Shown: positions 17,884-26,753 of the stretch, one piece after another
How positions within the stretch are numbered: the stretch's first letter is position 1
Layout of the letters: each line of letters opens with the position of its first letter
DNA from: a bacterium 336/3
GTDB taxonomy: Bacteria; Bacteroidota; Bacteroidia; Cytophagales; Thermonemataceae
Assembly: GCA_001281695.1 (NCBI GenBank)
Contig: LJIE01000001.1
Coordinates: forward strand, 1,688,586-1,752,585
Length of the DNA stretch: 64,000 bases
Direction: 5' to 3'
Notes under the pieces: generated by a model
Databases searched by the model: none
What the model was told of the DNA's origin: nothing
Seen by the model: only the letters and a program-made list of their open reading frames with translations
Program-made: the position numbers and the translations under genes

Positions 17884-18312
17884 TCATTGAGAGATTGATA
17901 TTTTTGATTGAGATAATGTATTCAAACTTTGATTCAGAACCCATAACGTCAAAGCAATTACAGAAAAAAGACTTTCTATCACCAACCATTGTATGCCAAA
18001 ATCGCCTAAAGAACCATTTACATAAATCGTGATTAAACGAGATAAAGCATACAAACTCCATAGAATACATAAAAATAGGAGAGCTTGACTCAAATGTTTT
18101 TTCAAAAGAAATAACAAGCTGATAAAAAGTGTGATGCCAACACCTCCATAAGCACCTCTGATGGAACTGAGAGCATCGTTGTTGGTGAGTTGTACAGCTA
18201 CCAAGTCCATGACTGCTTGTGGACTCCAAAAAGCCATCAAGCCTACAGATAAGAAAGCTAAACCTGAAATAACTACAAAGATTTGCGAAGAGATTTTTGT
18301 AAAACGTTTCAT
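17884..18312 (-). CDS. DUF4345-type integral membrane protein
   Basis: 142 residues with about four transmembrane helices, for example IFVVISGLAFLSVGLMAFW, GVGITLFISLLFLL and ALLFLCILWSLYALSRLI. The motif SSIRGAYGGVGITLF between the first two helices is typical of DUF4345. The function of the family is unknown. An alternative reading frame over the same bases gives a cysteine- and phenylalanine-rich product with no protein-like character. The gene is 80 bases downstream of a Crp/Fnr-type regulator on the same strand, which suggests regulation by it. Confidence 0.75.
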   Translation of the reverse strand: MKRFTKISSQIFVVISGLAFLSVGLMAFWSPQAVMDLVAVQLTNNDALSSIRGAYGGVGITLFISLLFLLKKHLSQALLFLCILWSLYALSRLITIYVNGSLGDFGIQWLVIESLFSVIALTLWVLNQSLNTLSQSKISISQ

Positions 18313-18392
18313 ACAATAATGAGGTTTAAATTATGATACAATTTTACAAACTGTTAGACTGAAAAATCTTTGAATTTTCCATGATTTTATTG

Positions 18393-18968
18393 CTAAATTT
18401 TGATACTGTTAAATAATCTACTAAAACTGCTTACATCTATTCCCAGATAATTAGCAAGATACTTATGGGCAACCAATTGAATAATATGTGGACTTCGTTG
18501 TAATAATTTTTTAAATTTTTCTTCTGATGAAAAACTTTGCAATTCAACTAAACGTTCCAAAAGCCCACTAAGAGCTTGTGTAATGCCTTTATTGATAAAG
18601 AATTCAATGTTAGGATGTTTTTTTGTACAATCAAGCAAATGAGTATGTGATATTCTTAAAAATTGTGAAGAGGTAAGTGTTTCATAGTAATATTTGGAGG
18701 GTTGTTCAAGCATCAGAGAGTCCAAAACCCCTCCAAAAGAAGGAGAATAAGTAAATACCAAGGTAGCTTCTCTATCTTGTTCATCTAAATAATAAACTCT
18801 TTGAATGCCATCTACTACAAAGTACAAGTATTTTTCTTGAGTATTTGGATAAGTAATAATTTCTTTTCTTTTGGCAGAAAATGGTTGCCAATACTCTGAA
18901 AAATAGTTCCATTCATCCTCAGATATGGCATAAACGTTTTGAATAGTCTTTTTGAGAAGTTCTTTCAT
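18393..18968 (-). CDS. Crp/Fnr family transcriptional regulator (short form)
   Basis: 191 residues. The beta-roll domain (QEKYLYFVVDGIQRVYYLDE) is followed by a long helix and a C-terminal helix-turn-helix (HKYLANYLGIDVSSFSRLFN), after which the protein ends. It is a paralogue of the regulator at 4857-5423, with the same length and the same truncated HTH. Its neighbour is a DUF4345 membrane protein. The intergenic space to murG (215 bases) shows no other gene. Confidence 0.8.
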   Translation of the reverse strand: MKELLKKTIQNVYAISEDEWNYFSEYWQPFSAKRKEIITYPNTQEKYLYFVVDGIQRVYYLDEQDREATLVFTYSPSFGGVLDSLMLEQPSKYYYETLTSSQFLRISHTHLLDCTKKHPNIEFFINKGITQALSGLLERLVELQSFSSEEKFKKLLQRSPHIIQLVAHKYLANYLGIDVSSFSRLFNSIKI

Positions 18969-19183
18969 TTCTTTATTATTACAACAAATAACTTGATTTC
19001 AAGATGGAAATTAAGAAAGCCAAACTGATTATCAAAATCATGTAGAGGTGATAAATTACAAACTTTTGATATACTTTTATTTAGATAAAAAATATTAGTT
19101 TTTAGGGTTTTCTTTGTAATATTGCATCTAAATAATATGATACAATTAAAGATTTACATCATTTTATAAATTATTTAAAATCA

Positions 19184-20281
19184 GTGTCAGGTAAAAAAGT
19201 AATTATTAGCGGAGGAGGCACTGGAGGGCATATTTACCCTGCCATAGCCATAGCCAACGCATTAAAAAAGGCTCATCCAGATGTGGAAATCCTTTTTGTA
19301 GGAGCAAAAAATAGAATGGAAATGCAAAAAGTGCCTCTTGCAGGTTATAAAATAGTAGGTTTAGATATAGCAGGCATTCAGAGAAGTCTATCTATGCAAA
19401 ATTTACGTTTTCCATTTAGGCTTTTCAAAAGTTTACAGGAAGCGAGAAATGTGGTGAAAGATTTTGCACCCAATGTCTGTATAGGAGTCGGGGGATATGC
19501 AAGCGGACCTACTTTGTTTGTAGCAGGGCGTATGGGTATTCCTACACTTATTCAAGAGCAAAATAGTTATGCAGGTATTACCAATAAATTATTAGCCCGT
19601 AAATCAAAAAAAATATGTGTAGCATATCCTCAAATGGATAAGTTTTTTTCACAAGATAAAATTGTATTTACAGGAAATCCAGTAAGGAGTGATATTTTAG
19701 ATATTTCTCAGAAAAGACTTTCTGCATTGCATCACTTTGGTTTGAAAGAAAATAAAAAAACATTGCTGGTGATAGGAGGAAGTTTGGGAGCAAGAACCAT
19801 CAATGAAAGTATCAAGAAATGGATGGACAGAATATTAGACAATGACATTCAGCTCATTTGGCAAACAGGGAAAACCTTCTACGAAACAGCTCAGAAATTA
19901 GTGATAGACAAACGTTCAGAACAAATTAAAGTATTTGATTTTATCAACACAATGGATTTGGCGTATGCAGCCAGCGATGTAGTGATTTCTAGGGCTGGAG
20001 CTCTATCAATTTCAGAGCTTTGTTTGGTACAGAAACCTTGTATTTTAGTGCCTTCACCCAATGTTGCTGAAGACCATCAAACCAAAAATGCTCAGGTTTT
20101 GGCACAAAACAATGCAGCTTTAATGGTCGCTGATAGAGATGCTGATGCTTTTTTGGTAGGTGATGCTATTGATTTACTTAATGATGAAGCTTTGCAGAAT
20201 ACGCTTAAAAATAATATTAAAAAATTTGCAAAGCCCAATGCAGCAGATGAAATTGTGCAAGAAATAATGAAAATTTGGTAA
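19184..20281 (+). CDS. murG: UDP-GlcNAc:undecaprenyl-PP-MurNAc-pentapeptide GlcNAc transferase
   Basis: 365 residues starting at GTG (MSGKKVIISGGGTGGHIYPA); the upstream ATG at 19137 is out of frame. The glycine loop GGGTGGH at the N-terminus binds the lipid-linked acceptor phosphate. The conserved segments GVGGYASGPTLFVAG, PTLIQEQNSYAGITNK, VIGGSLGARTIN and SRAGALSISELCL are the GT28 signature. MurG makes lipid II at the inner face of the cytoplasmic membrane. Other mur/fts genes do not flank it here, so this murG lies outside a classical dcw cluster. It is followed by a PP2C-LysM-like gene 35 bases downstream. Confidence 0.95.
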   Translation: MSGKKVIISGGGTGGHIYPAIAIANALKKAHPDVEILFVGAKNRMEMQKVPLAGYKIVGLDIAGIQRSLSMQNLRFPFRLFKSLQEARNVVKDFAPNVCIGVGGYASGPTLFVAGRMGIPTLIQEQNSYAGITNKLLARKSKKICVAYPQMDKFFSQDKIVFTGNPVRSDILDISQKRLSALHHFGLKENKKTLLVIGGSLGARTINESIKKWMDRILDNDIQLIWQTGKTFYETAQKLVIDKRSEQIKVFDFINTMDLAYAASDVVISRAGALSISELCLVQKPCILVPSPNVAEDHQTKNAQVLAQNNAALMVADRDADAFLVGDAIDLLNDEALQNTLKNNIKKFAKPNAADEIVQEIMKIW

Positions 20282-20315
20282 CAGACAATATAATTTTATA
20301 AAATATTTAGCATTG

Positions 20316-21485
20316 ATGTTGAAATTAGAAACGAATATTATTAGCAGTAAAGGCTTACAAGCTCCTACCAATCAGGATTATATTACTGAAATCCAAACAT
20401 CTCAGGGGCATTTATGGATTGTGGCTGATGGAGAAGGAGATAGGGGAATAAAGGCTTCAAGAGTGATGACAGATAGTTTAAGACAATACGTTGAAGACCA
20501 TTTGGCTAATAATGCTATTGAGCTTCTTAGAAAAGCACTTATTTATACCAACGAGATTCTACACAAACAAATGTTGCCAGTGGAGGGAGTAGTAGCTATC
20601 CAAGAAGATAAACAAATCCATTTAGCTGTTTTTGGGAAAAGTAAAGCATTGAAAGGGCATAACAAGCAATTAGAAGATATAAACAGTAGTAATGGCGTTT
20701 TGGGGCAACAAGCTGTTTTACAGCCTCAAATTGTTTCTATTTCTTTGGAACATGGTTCTCAGGCAATTTTGATGACCAAAGGAGCATTTTTACAGCTCAA
20801 TTATGAGCAAATTGCTCAAACACTTTTTTCAAGCAAAACACTCGAAACCAAAAACCAAGAGCTTATCGAGAAAACATTGCAGGCAGGTGGGCAATACAAT
20901 GCCTCTATTGCTTTGATAGAATATCCTAACATCAATATTTCTGAAAACGTAGGCAAGGCATGGAAGACCATCAGACCTTTTGCTATTCCGGGGACTATCA
21001 TTGCGATTTTAGCAATTTTCTTTATTACGGCTCATTATACTCGTAAAGATGAAAAACAAGAGGAAGAAGACGAGCAGGCAAAAGCACTTAGAGAAAGACA
21101 ATTGGTAGAACGTAGAAAAGATAGCTTGGCTAAATTGGATGCTAAAAAAGATACAGTCATTGCTCATAAACTCGAAAAAGGTGAAACAGTAGGGATTGTA
21201 GCCCGAAAATATAATTCTACCAACGAAAATTTAATGGAGTTAAATATTTTGGATGATAAAGCAAATGTGGCAAGAGGACAAATTTTGAAGGTAAACGTAA
21301 AAATGATTTATGTAGTAGATAAAGACCAAACCTTACAACAGATTTATGATGATAGATTTAAGCGTTGGGATAAATTAGGTGTGACTGTAGAAAGTATAGT
21401 GAAAGCTAATAAACCTGCCAATTTATCAGGAAAACTCAAAAAAGGAACAAAAATTATTATTCCTGCTCTGAAAAAAGATAAATAA
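20316..21485 (+). CDS. degenerate PP2C-like domain fused through one membrane helix to LysM repeats
   Basis: 389 residues from the ATG at 20316; a TTG three bases upstream is less likely. Residues 1-210 follow the PP2C phosphatase layout: TNQDYITEI around D21 and LWIVADGEGD around D38. The later metal-site motifs are altered: the expected TDG reads MTKGAF, and the expected GGxDN reads GGQYNASIAL. It is therefore probably catalytically dead. A membrane helix follows (about 222-242, PGTIIAILAIFFITAHY), then a charged Lys/Glu region. Two LysM-like units come last (about 283-330 and 333-385, with HKLEKGETVGIVARKYNST and YVVDKDQTLQQIYDDRF). The PP2C part should be cytoplasmic and the LysM part periplasmic. 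It lies just downstream of murG and is probably co-transcribed with it. Confidence 0.75.
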   Translation: MLKLETNIISSKGLQAPTNQDYITEIQTSQGHLWIVADGEGDRGIKASRVMTDSLRQYVEDHLANNAIELLRKALIYTNEILHKQMLPVEGVVAIQEDKQIHLAVFGKSKALKGHNKQLEDINSSNGVLGQQAVLQPQIVSISLEHGSQAILMTKGAFLQLNYEQIAQTLFSSKTLETKNQELIEKTLQAGGQYNASIALIEYPNINISENVGKAWKTIRPFAIPGTIIAILAIFFITAHYTRKDEKQEEEDEQAKALRERQLVERRKDSLAKLDAKKDTVIAHKLEKGETVGIVARKYNSTNENLMELNILDDKANVARGQILKVNVKMIYVVDKDQTLQQIYDDRFKRWDKLGVTVESIVKANKPANLSGKLKKGTKIIIPALKKDK

Positions 21486-21517
21486 AAAAAGGGTCTCAAT
21501 GTTGAGACCCTTTTTTT
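21484..21517. terminator. bidirectional terminator
   Basis: GGGTCTCAA/TTGAGACCC with a 2-base loop (21491-21510) is flanked by a run of A on the left and a run of T on the right. It separates the convergent PP2C-LysM and M16 genes. Confidence 0.9.
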
Positions 21518-21530
21518 ATTATATAGTTTT

Positions 21531-24344
21531 TTATTTCTTTTCAGGCATTAAAATACCTATTACTTTATCTTTAGTAAAATATTTTTTTGCTACATCCTGA
21601 ATATCTTTTGCTGTTAAAGCATTGATAGCAGCTTCTTCATTGAGAAGGCCTTCATGATTAGAGCCATTCTTATAGGATTTGGTTAAATTGTCAAGCCAAT
21701 ACTTATTTTCCTTCATATTCTTTTTGTAATCTAGAAGCATCATTTCTTTGAATTTTGCTACATCTTTAGCTTCAGGACCATTGTCAGCTATTTTCTTTAT
21801 TTCTGCCAATGCTGATTCTAAAAGTTTTTCTGCATTATCTGGACCACAAGGGAAAGAAACATTTATAGAATAATTTCCATAAGGAACTTTATTAAGTGTT
21901 GAAGTTGCTCTAACTGTATAAACACCACTTTCTGTTTCTCTTAATCTCTCTGTCAATTTGATTTGCAAAATTTCACTAGTGGCTTTTAAAGGTAAGATAT
22001 CTTTTTCATTATATGCAATATCTCCATACATACTAATTTGAACAGAACTTTTTGGATCAGATCCTTTATAGAAAATCTTCTTATGAGAACCTTTTGTAGG
22101 GCGGAAACCTACGTCTTTGGCTGTTTCTTTAGGAGCATTGTTTGTTGGTAGACTTGCAATGTATTTGGATACTAAAGCTTCAAAGTTTGTTTCATCAATG
22201 TTTCCCACAAAGTAAAACTCAAAATCTGCTGCATTGGCAAAACGTTCATTCCTTTTTTGATAAGCAACTTTGTAATCAGTGAAAGCCCATTCTTTATCAG
22301 TTGCAAAGAATGTACCATAAAACCTAGAATTGCCTTCATTCTGGAATTTTGAAAACTCAATATTAAAATAATTAGAAGGGTTTGAAGCTATATTATTAAC
22401 CATTGAATTTTGCTTTTGCTTGAAAGATTCAAAAGCTTTCTCGTCATAATTTAAATCAGTAAACTGGCAATAAATAAGTTGCATTAGGGTTTCCAAATCT
22501 TTAGGAGTTGATTCACCTGCTATTTCTTCAGTCGTAGACGTCATAAAACTTCTTGCATAAGCAATTTTGCCTGCCATAAATTTACTTAAATCATTTTGAG
22601 TCATACCTGCAACACCTGCTTCATTTAAACCTCCAGTTGCAAAATTAGTTTTTTTGTGTTCTTCATTAGAATATAAATTCGTTCCTCCAAAAGAGATAGC
22701 TTGGAAAAGGATTTGCTCATTTTTAAAATCTGTTTTTTTGTATTTAACAATGGCTCCATTTGATAATACCCAAGTAATAACATTTGTCTTATCATTTTTT
22801 GATTTAGACTTTATAGAACCAGCTTTTATATCTTTTCTAATTAAAGAAGTGGCAATAACTTTATCTTCATAATTTTTAAGATTAGCAAAATCTACTTGTA
22901 AGGCTTCTAAAACTTCTTTCTCTGTAGGTTTAATAGTTTCAGCTTTTTCAGGTCCTGTTAAAATAACAACCCTATTTTCATTTTTGATAAAAGGTTTTAT
23001 ATAGCTATTAACTTGTTCTAAAGAAATACTCGCCATTAAATCTTTTGTTGTTTTAAAAGACCATTCAATGCTTGGCATAGGCTCTGACTCTAAATAATAT
23101 TGTTGAATTTGATCAACAATCAAGTCCGATTCTTGTTTATCTTTATCTTTTAATTGAGATTCCATATATGCAAGAAACTCTTTTTTAGCTCTTTCAAACT
23201 CACTTTGGTTAAATCCAAATTTTTTTACTCTTTCATTTTCTTCTACTAAAACCTTTAAAGCAGCTATCTGACCATTATCTTTAGTCATTGCAAAAGACTG
23301 ATACGCTTCTTTTGTATTAGCATAAGTATTACCATGATATGAAAAACCAAAAACATAAGGAGGATTTGCTTCATTTGTTTTCTCTTGTAATCTATTATTA
23401 AGCATGCTGGAAAATAAATTTTCCACAAGAGCATTCTTTAAATCTCCAATTGTTACTTGAGACTTTGGTGTGCCTTCATCTTTATATAACAACCTTACTT
23501 GGGTATTAGTCGCCTCTTTGTCAGACTCTATAGAAATAAAAGTTTCTTTGTGATTGGGAACTTCAAAAGTTTTTCTTTCTTTTTCCTTTTTAGGATTTTT
23601 GTAAGATGAAAAATGATCCTTAATTTTCTTCTCCATTTCTGCAACATCAATATCACCTACAACCACAACAGCCATAAGGTTTGGTCTATACCAGTCTTTG
23701 TAGAAGCTTTTTAGTTTATCATAAGTGAAATTCTTGAGTACTTCCTCTTTCCCAATAGGTAAACGATTAGCATAATGTGACTTATGCATCATTTTTGGGA
23801 GATATTTATTCATCATTCTCTTTTCTGCACCCAAACCTAATCGATATTCTTCAAGTACCACACCTCTTTCTTTATCTACTTCTTCAGGGGTAAGAGTTGC
23901 ATTAAAAGCCCAATCTTCTAAAATTTGAAACCCTTTTTCTACTTTTTCAGGTTTATCAGATGGAATGGGTAAAAAATAAACTGTTTCATCAAAACTTGTG
24001 TAAGCATTAAGGTGTTGCCCAAATTTTACACCAATACTTTGTAAATAATCTACTAGCTGATTTTTAGGAAAACGTTTTGTTCCATTGAAACACATATGTT
24101 CCATAAAATGAGCTAAACCTTGTTGTTCATCTGTTTCTAAAATGGAACCAGCCTTTATAATAAGGCGTAAATCAACCTTTTTTTCAGGTTTGGCATTTTT
24201 TTGAATGAAATAAGTGAGACCATTGCTCAGTTTTCCTGTTTTGACATTTTCATCAAAAGGAATTTTCTCATCTAGATTTTGAGAGGAAGCAAAAAATGGA
24301 AGCATTGTGCAACCGAATAAAAAAGCTTTTTTGAAGCTGTTCAT
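21531..24344 (-). CDS. M16 family zinc metallopeptidase
   Basis: 937 residues from the ATG at 24344 (MNSFKKAFLFGCTMLPFFAS, a signal peptide); a 37-residue upstream extension lacks signal character. The inverted zinc motif is HFMEH (H79, E82, H83), and the third ligand E159 lies 76 residues later in DKERGVVLEEY. A second, inactive-type M16 half follows (about 520-930), as in PqqL-type proteins. It probably degrades peptides in the periplasm. It is monocistronic between two terminators. Confidence 0.9.
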   Translation of the reverse strand: MNSFKKAFLFGCTMLPFFASSQNLDEKIPFDENVKTGKLSNGLTYFIQKNAKPEKKVDLRLIIKAGSILETDEQQGLAHFMEHMCFNGTKRFPKNQLVDYLQSIGVKFGQHLNAYTSFDETVYFLPIPSDKPEKVEKGFQILEDWAFNATLTPEEVDKERGVVLEEYRLGLGAEKRMMNKYLPKMMHKSHYANRLPIGKEEVLKNFTYDKLKSFYKDWYRPNLMAVVVVGDIDVAEMEKKIKDHFSSYKNPKKEKERKTFEVPNHKETFISIESDKEATNTQVRLLYKDEGTPKSQVTIGDLKNALVENLFSSMLNNRLQEKTNEANPPYVFGFSYHGNTYANTKEAYQSFAMTKDNGQIAALKVLVEENERVKKFGFNQSEFERAKKEFLAYMESQLKDKDKQESDLIVDQIQQYYLESEPMPSIEWSFKTTKDLMASISLEQVNSYIKPFIKNENRVVILTGPEKAETIKPTEKEVLEALQVDFANLKNYEDKVIATSLIRKDIKAGSIKSKSKNDKTNVITWVLSNGAIVKYKKTDFKNEQILFQAISFGGTNLYSNEEHKKTNFATGGLNEAGVAGMTQNDLSKFMAGKIAYARSFMTSTTEEIAGESTPKDLETLMQLIYCQFTDLNYDEKAFESFKQKQNSMVNNIASNPSNYFNIEFSKFQNEGNSRFYGTFFATDKEWAFTDYKVAYQKRNERFANAADFEFYFVGNIDETNFEALVSKYIASLPTNNAPKETAKDVGFRPTKGSHKKIFYKGSDPKSSVQISMYGDIAYNEKDILPLKATSEILQIKLTERLRETESGVYTVRATSTLNKVPYGNYSINVSFPCGPDNAEKLLESALAEIKKIADNGPEAKDVAKFKEMMLLDYKKNMKENKYWLDNLTKSYKNGSNHEGLLNEEAAINALTAKDIQDVAKKYFTKDKVIGILMPEKK

Positions 24345-24480
24345 TGTTATGATGATTTTGGTTAAAAAAGTTTTGATATCAACAAAAATGATTCCAGTTT
24401 TTAAATTTAAAGCCTTTTTAGGGTTTAAATCCTTATTAAATGTGTATATTTTCATTTAATAAACTGTTAGATAGGGAATT

Positions 24481-24507
24481 AAGAAAGAGGCTTTAAGCCT
24501 CTTTCTT
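24481..24507 (-). terminator. terminator of the nucleotidyltransferase gene
   Basis: A 13-bp perfect inverted repeat, AAGAAAGAGGCTT and its complement around a single T, lies between the stop of the RlaP-type gene and the start of the M16 peptidase gene. Confidence 0.75.
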
Positions 24508-24510
24508 AAT

Positions 24511-25566
24511 TTAATAATTCATTAATCGGATTTCTTCTAAAAGGCTATTAATAAATTCCCAATCTACTTCTTCAGGAAGAGAGCTTTTCTTGTAAAGAGT
24601 TTCAATCTCTATCAAATCTTCTTCTGCTTTGGAAATAATACTTTCCAAATTAACTTTACCTTTTCGGATATCTAAAAGCTCTTGGATATTAGGTCTTCGG
24701 ACATGAACGGTGTGATCTGTTACAATTTCTTTTGCCATATCCAGTAGCCTACGACAATGCAATAAGTTTTTACCATCTATTTGTTGCTGATGCCCTTCAA
24801 TATCTACATAACGTTGTGTATTGCGTGTTTCGAGCCAAATCTGATATTCTTTGTAATCTTTACAATGTGTTTCGTAGCCATTTTTATTATACCAAACCAT
24901 AATAGGCTGATCTTGATATGTATTGTACCACTCTATAGGAATGCTATCTACACGCAATGAGGTGGATGTTTCATCATCATTGATTAAGCCTTTAAACTGA
25001 AATACATTGTTTTTATCCAAAAACATTCCGTATAAACCTGTACCATTCTGGATGTGACTTAAACCTGCTTGTTTAAGTTCTTCCATTGAGAATTCTGAAA
25101 GTAAAGGCTTCGACTTTACACCATCTATCATATAACAGAAATGTAAAGGCGTTTTGCGTTCTACTTTTTGTTTTTCCCAGTTCATTTTTTTATCCAAGCC
25201 TTTTGCTTTTTTTATTTGAGCACTAGCATAGCCTGCAAAACTCTGGAAACATTTTTTTGTTAGAAACTTATCTCTTTGTGCTATAATCAAATCAAACTCT
25301 TTTTCTTGGATAATCACACATTCTTTAGGCATAAAAAGGAGTTCCAACATGGTAGGGTTGGCAGATTGAAGTAACTGTAGGAAACGTCTAATTTCAAAAT
25401 ACATTTCATCTTTACTGACCTCAATTTGTTCTTTGTAATGAAATGTCAGTATTTCAATGGGGTTTTGGACAAATACACCTTTATAATCTACATCTGAGGT
25501 AGCAGTATTTGTTCCATACGCCTGACTTCCCACAACAGTTTTAAATATGTATTTAGGGGTTTTCAT
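24511..25566 (-). CDS. RlaP-type nucleotidyltransferase (DNA polymerase beta superfamily)
   Basis: 351 residues from the ATG at 25566 (MKTPKYIFKTVVGSQAYGTN); an ATG 18 bases upstream is also possible. The motif GSQAYGTNTATSDVDYKGVF carries the GS...SDxD nucleotide- and metal-binding pattern of the polymerase beta fold, in the form used by the RlaP/DUF2201-like family often linked to RNA repair. The rest is helical, with many Lys, Trp and Tyr residues (QKVERKTPLHFCYMIDGVKS). A WYL regulator is transcribed divergently 101 bases away. No RNA ligase, RtcB or 2'-phosphotransferase gene is adjacent, so the RNA-repair link comes only from the family. Confidence 0.75.
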   Translation of the reverse strand: MKTPKYIFKTVVGSQAYGTNTATSDVDYKGVFVQNPIEILTFHYKEQIEVSKDEMYFEIRRFLQLLQSANPTMLELLFMPKECVIIQEKEFDLIIAQRDKFLTKKCFQSFAGYASAQIKKAKGLDKKMNWEKQKVERKTPLHFCYMIDGVKSKPLLSEFSMEELKQAGLSHIQNGTGLYGMFLDKNNVFQFKGLINDDETSTSLRVDSIPIEWYNTYQDQPIMVWYNKNGYETHCKDYKEYQIWLETRNTQRYVDIEGHQQQIDGKNLLHCRRLLDMAKEIVTDHTVHVRRPNIQELLDIRKGKVNLESIISKAEEDLIEIETLYKKSSLPEEVDWEFINSLLEEIRLMNY

Positions 25567-25667
25567 GATTGATTTTTTCTGCAAATAAAACCAAAAAAAT
25601 CTTTTACCTTTTCTGTTTCATCTTTTTTCTTTTACTTGTAACTTGATTTTGATACTTCACTGTAATT

Positions 25668-26720
25668 ATGGCAAATAAAAATCAGCTTTTACGATACCTG
25701 ATTGTAGATGAGTTGCTTCGGAATAAACAAAAGAAATACCCCAGCAAAGAAGATATTTTGGAGGTTATCAGGGAGCGTACAGATAAAGATTATTCGGATT
25801 CATCTTTAGAAAAAGATATGAAAGCTATGAGGGCTAATTTCAATGCTCCTATTGAATTTCATAATTTTCATAGAGGGTATTTTTATGGCTATAAACAAAA
25901 AAATAGAAGGGGAGAGATGACTTATGAAGAAGATAGAGAATATCGTTTTATGTCTATTAGTCTTTCTCAAAAAGATTTAACTGCCCTTAATTTTGCTGAA
26001 TCCATTTTACAAGGCTTTAAAGACACTAATATTTTTGGAGAATTTACAGATGCCATCAATAAGGTATTGGATGCCGTTGAAATCAGCAAACAGCTCAAAG
26101 ACACAGAAAAAGGTTATAAAAACTTTATTCAGACCGAAAATGCAGGTTATACACTTGGTAGAGGTTGGCTTTCGGATGTGCTGATGGCTATCAAGGAACA
26201 AAAACAGATATATTTTGAATATAAAAAATTTACACAAGAAGATGTATCACAAAGAACATTGCATCCATATTTGCTCAAAGAATTTAAAGGGAGATGGTAT
26301 GTTGTAGGATATAATCCTGATAGACAAAGCATTGCAACATTTGCCTTAGACCGTATAGTTTCTTTGCAAATTAGCTCATTGACTGTAATGTATCCTGAAA
26401 AATTAGGCTTTGAGCCAGATAGATACTACGATAACTGTTTTGGTATTACGAGGCTTTCTGAAGAAAAAACGGAAGAAATTACTTTATCATTTGATCCTTT
26501 TACAGGAAACTATCTTAAAACAAAACCATTACATTCAACACAAGAAATATTGATAGATACAGAACAAGAGTTTAGAATACGTTTGGAACTGATTATCAAT
26601 AGAGATTTGGTGATGGAACTTTTGAGTTTTGGGGATAGTTTGAAGGTAGTGTCTCCAAAAAGACTTGTAGATGAAATGAAGAATCTTTTAAAGGCAACTC
26701 TTGAAAAGTATAGCAAATAA
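25668..26720 (+). CDS. WYL-domain transcriptional regulator
   Basis: 350 residues. The N-terminal winged helix-turn-helix (RYLIVDELLRNKQKKYPSKE, then SSLEKDMKAMRANFN) is followed by a WYL domain (about 165-245: QIYFEYKKFTQEDVSQRTLH, then FKGRWYVVGYNPDRQSIAT). The C-terminal WCX-like segment ends NLLKATLEKYSK. WYL proteins sense nucleic acid or nucleotide ligands and often control defence or RNA-repair genes. It is divergent from the RlaP-type gene, the likely target. Confidence 0.87.
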   Translation: MANKNQLLRYLIVDELLRNKQKKYPSKEDILEVIRERTDKDYSDSSLEKDMKAMRANFNAPIEFHNFHRGYFYGYKQKNRRGEMTYEEDREYRFMSISLSQKDLTALNFAESILQGFKDTNIFGEFTDAINKVLDAVEISKQLKDTEKGYKNFIQTENAGYTLGRGWLSDVLMAIKEQKQIYFEYKKFTQEDVSQRTLHPYLLKEFKGRWYVVGYNPDRQSIATFALDRIVSLQISSLTVMYPEKLGFEPDRYYDNCFGITRLSEEKTEEITLSFDPFTGNYLKTKPLHSTQEILIDTEQEFRIRLELIINRDLVMELLSFGDSLKVVSPKRLVDEMKNLLKATLEKYSK

Positions 26721-26746
26721 AAAAGCCACTCGAAAGTGGCTTTTTT
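26719..26746. terminator. bidirectional terminator
   Basis: AAAAGCCACT/AGTGGCTTTT with a CGAA loop (26721-26744) is followed by T residues. It separates the convergent WYL gene and ahcY. Confidence 0.9.
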
Positions 26747-26753
26747 GAGTTTA

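Noticed and set aside
17864-18316. Alternative frame over the DUF4345 gene
   Set aside because: The product is Cys/Phe/His-rich and not protein-like; the DUF4345 frame has clean membrane helices.
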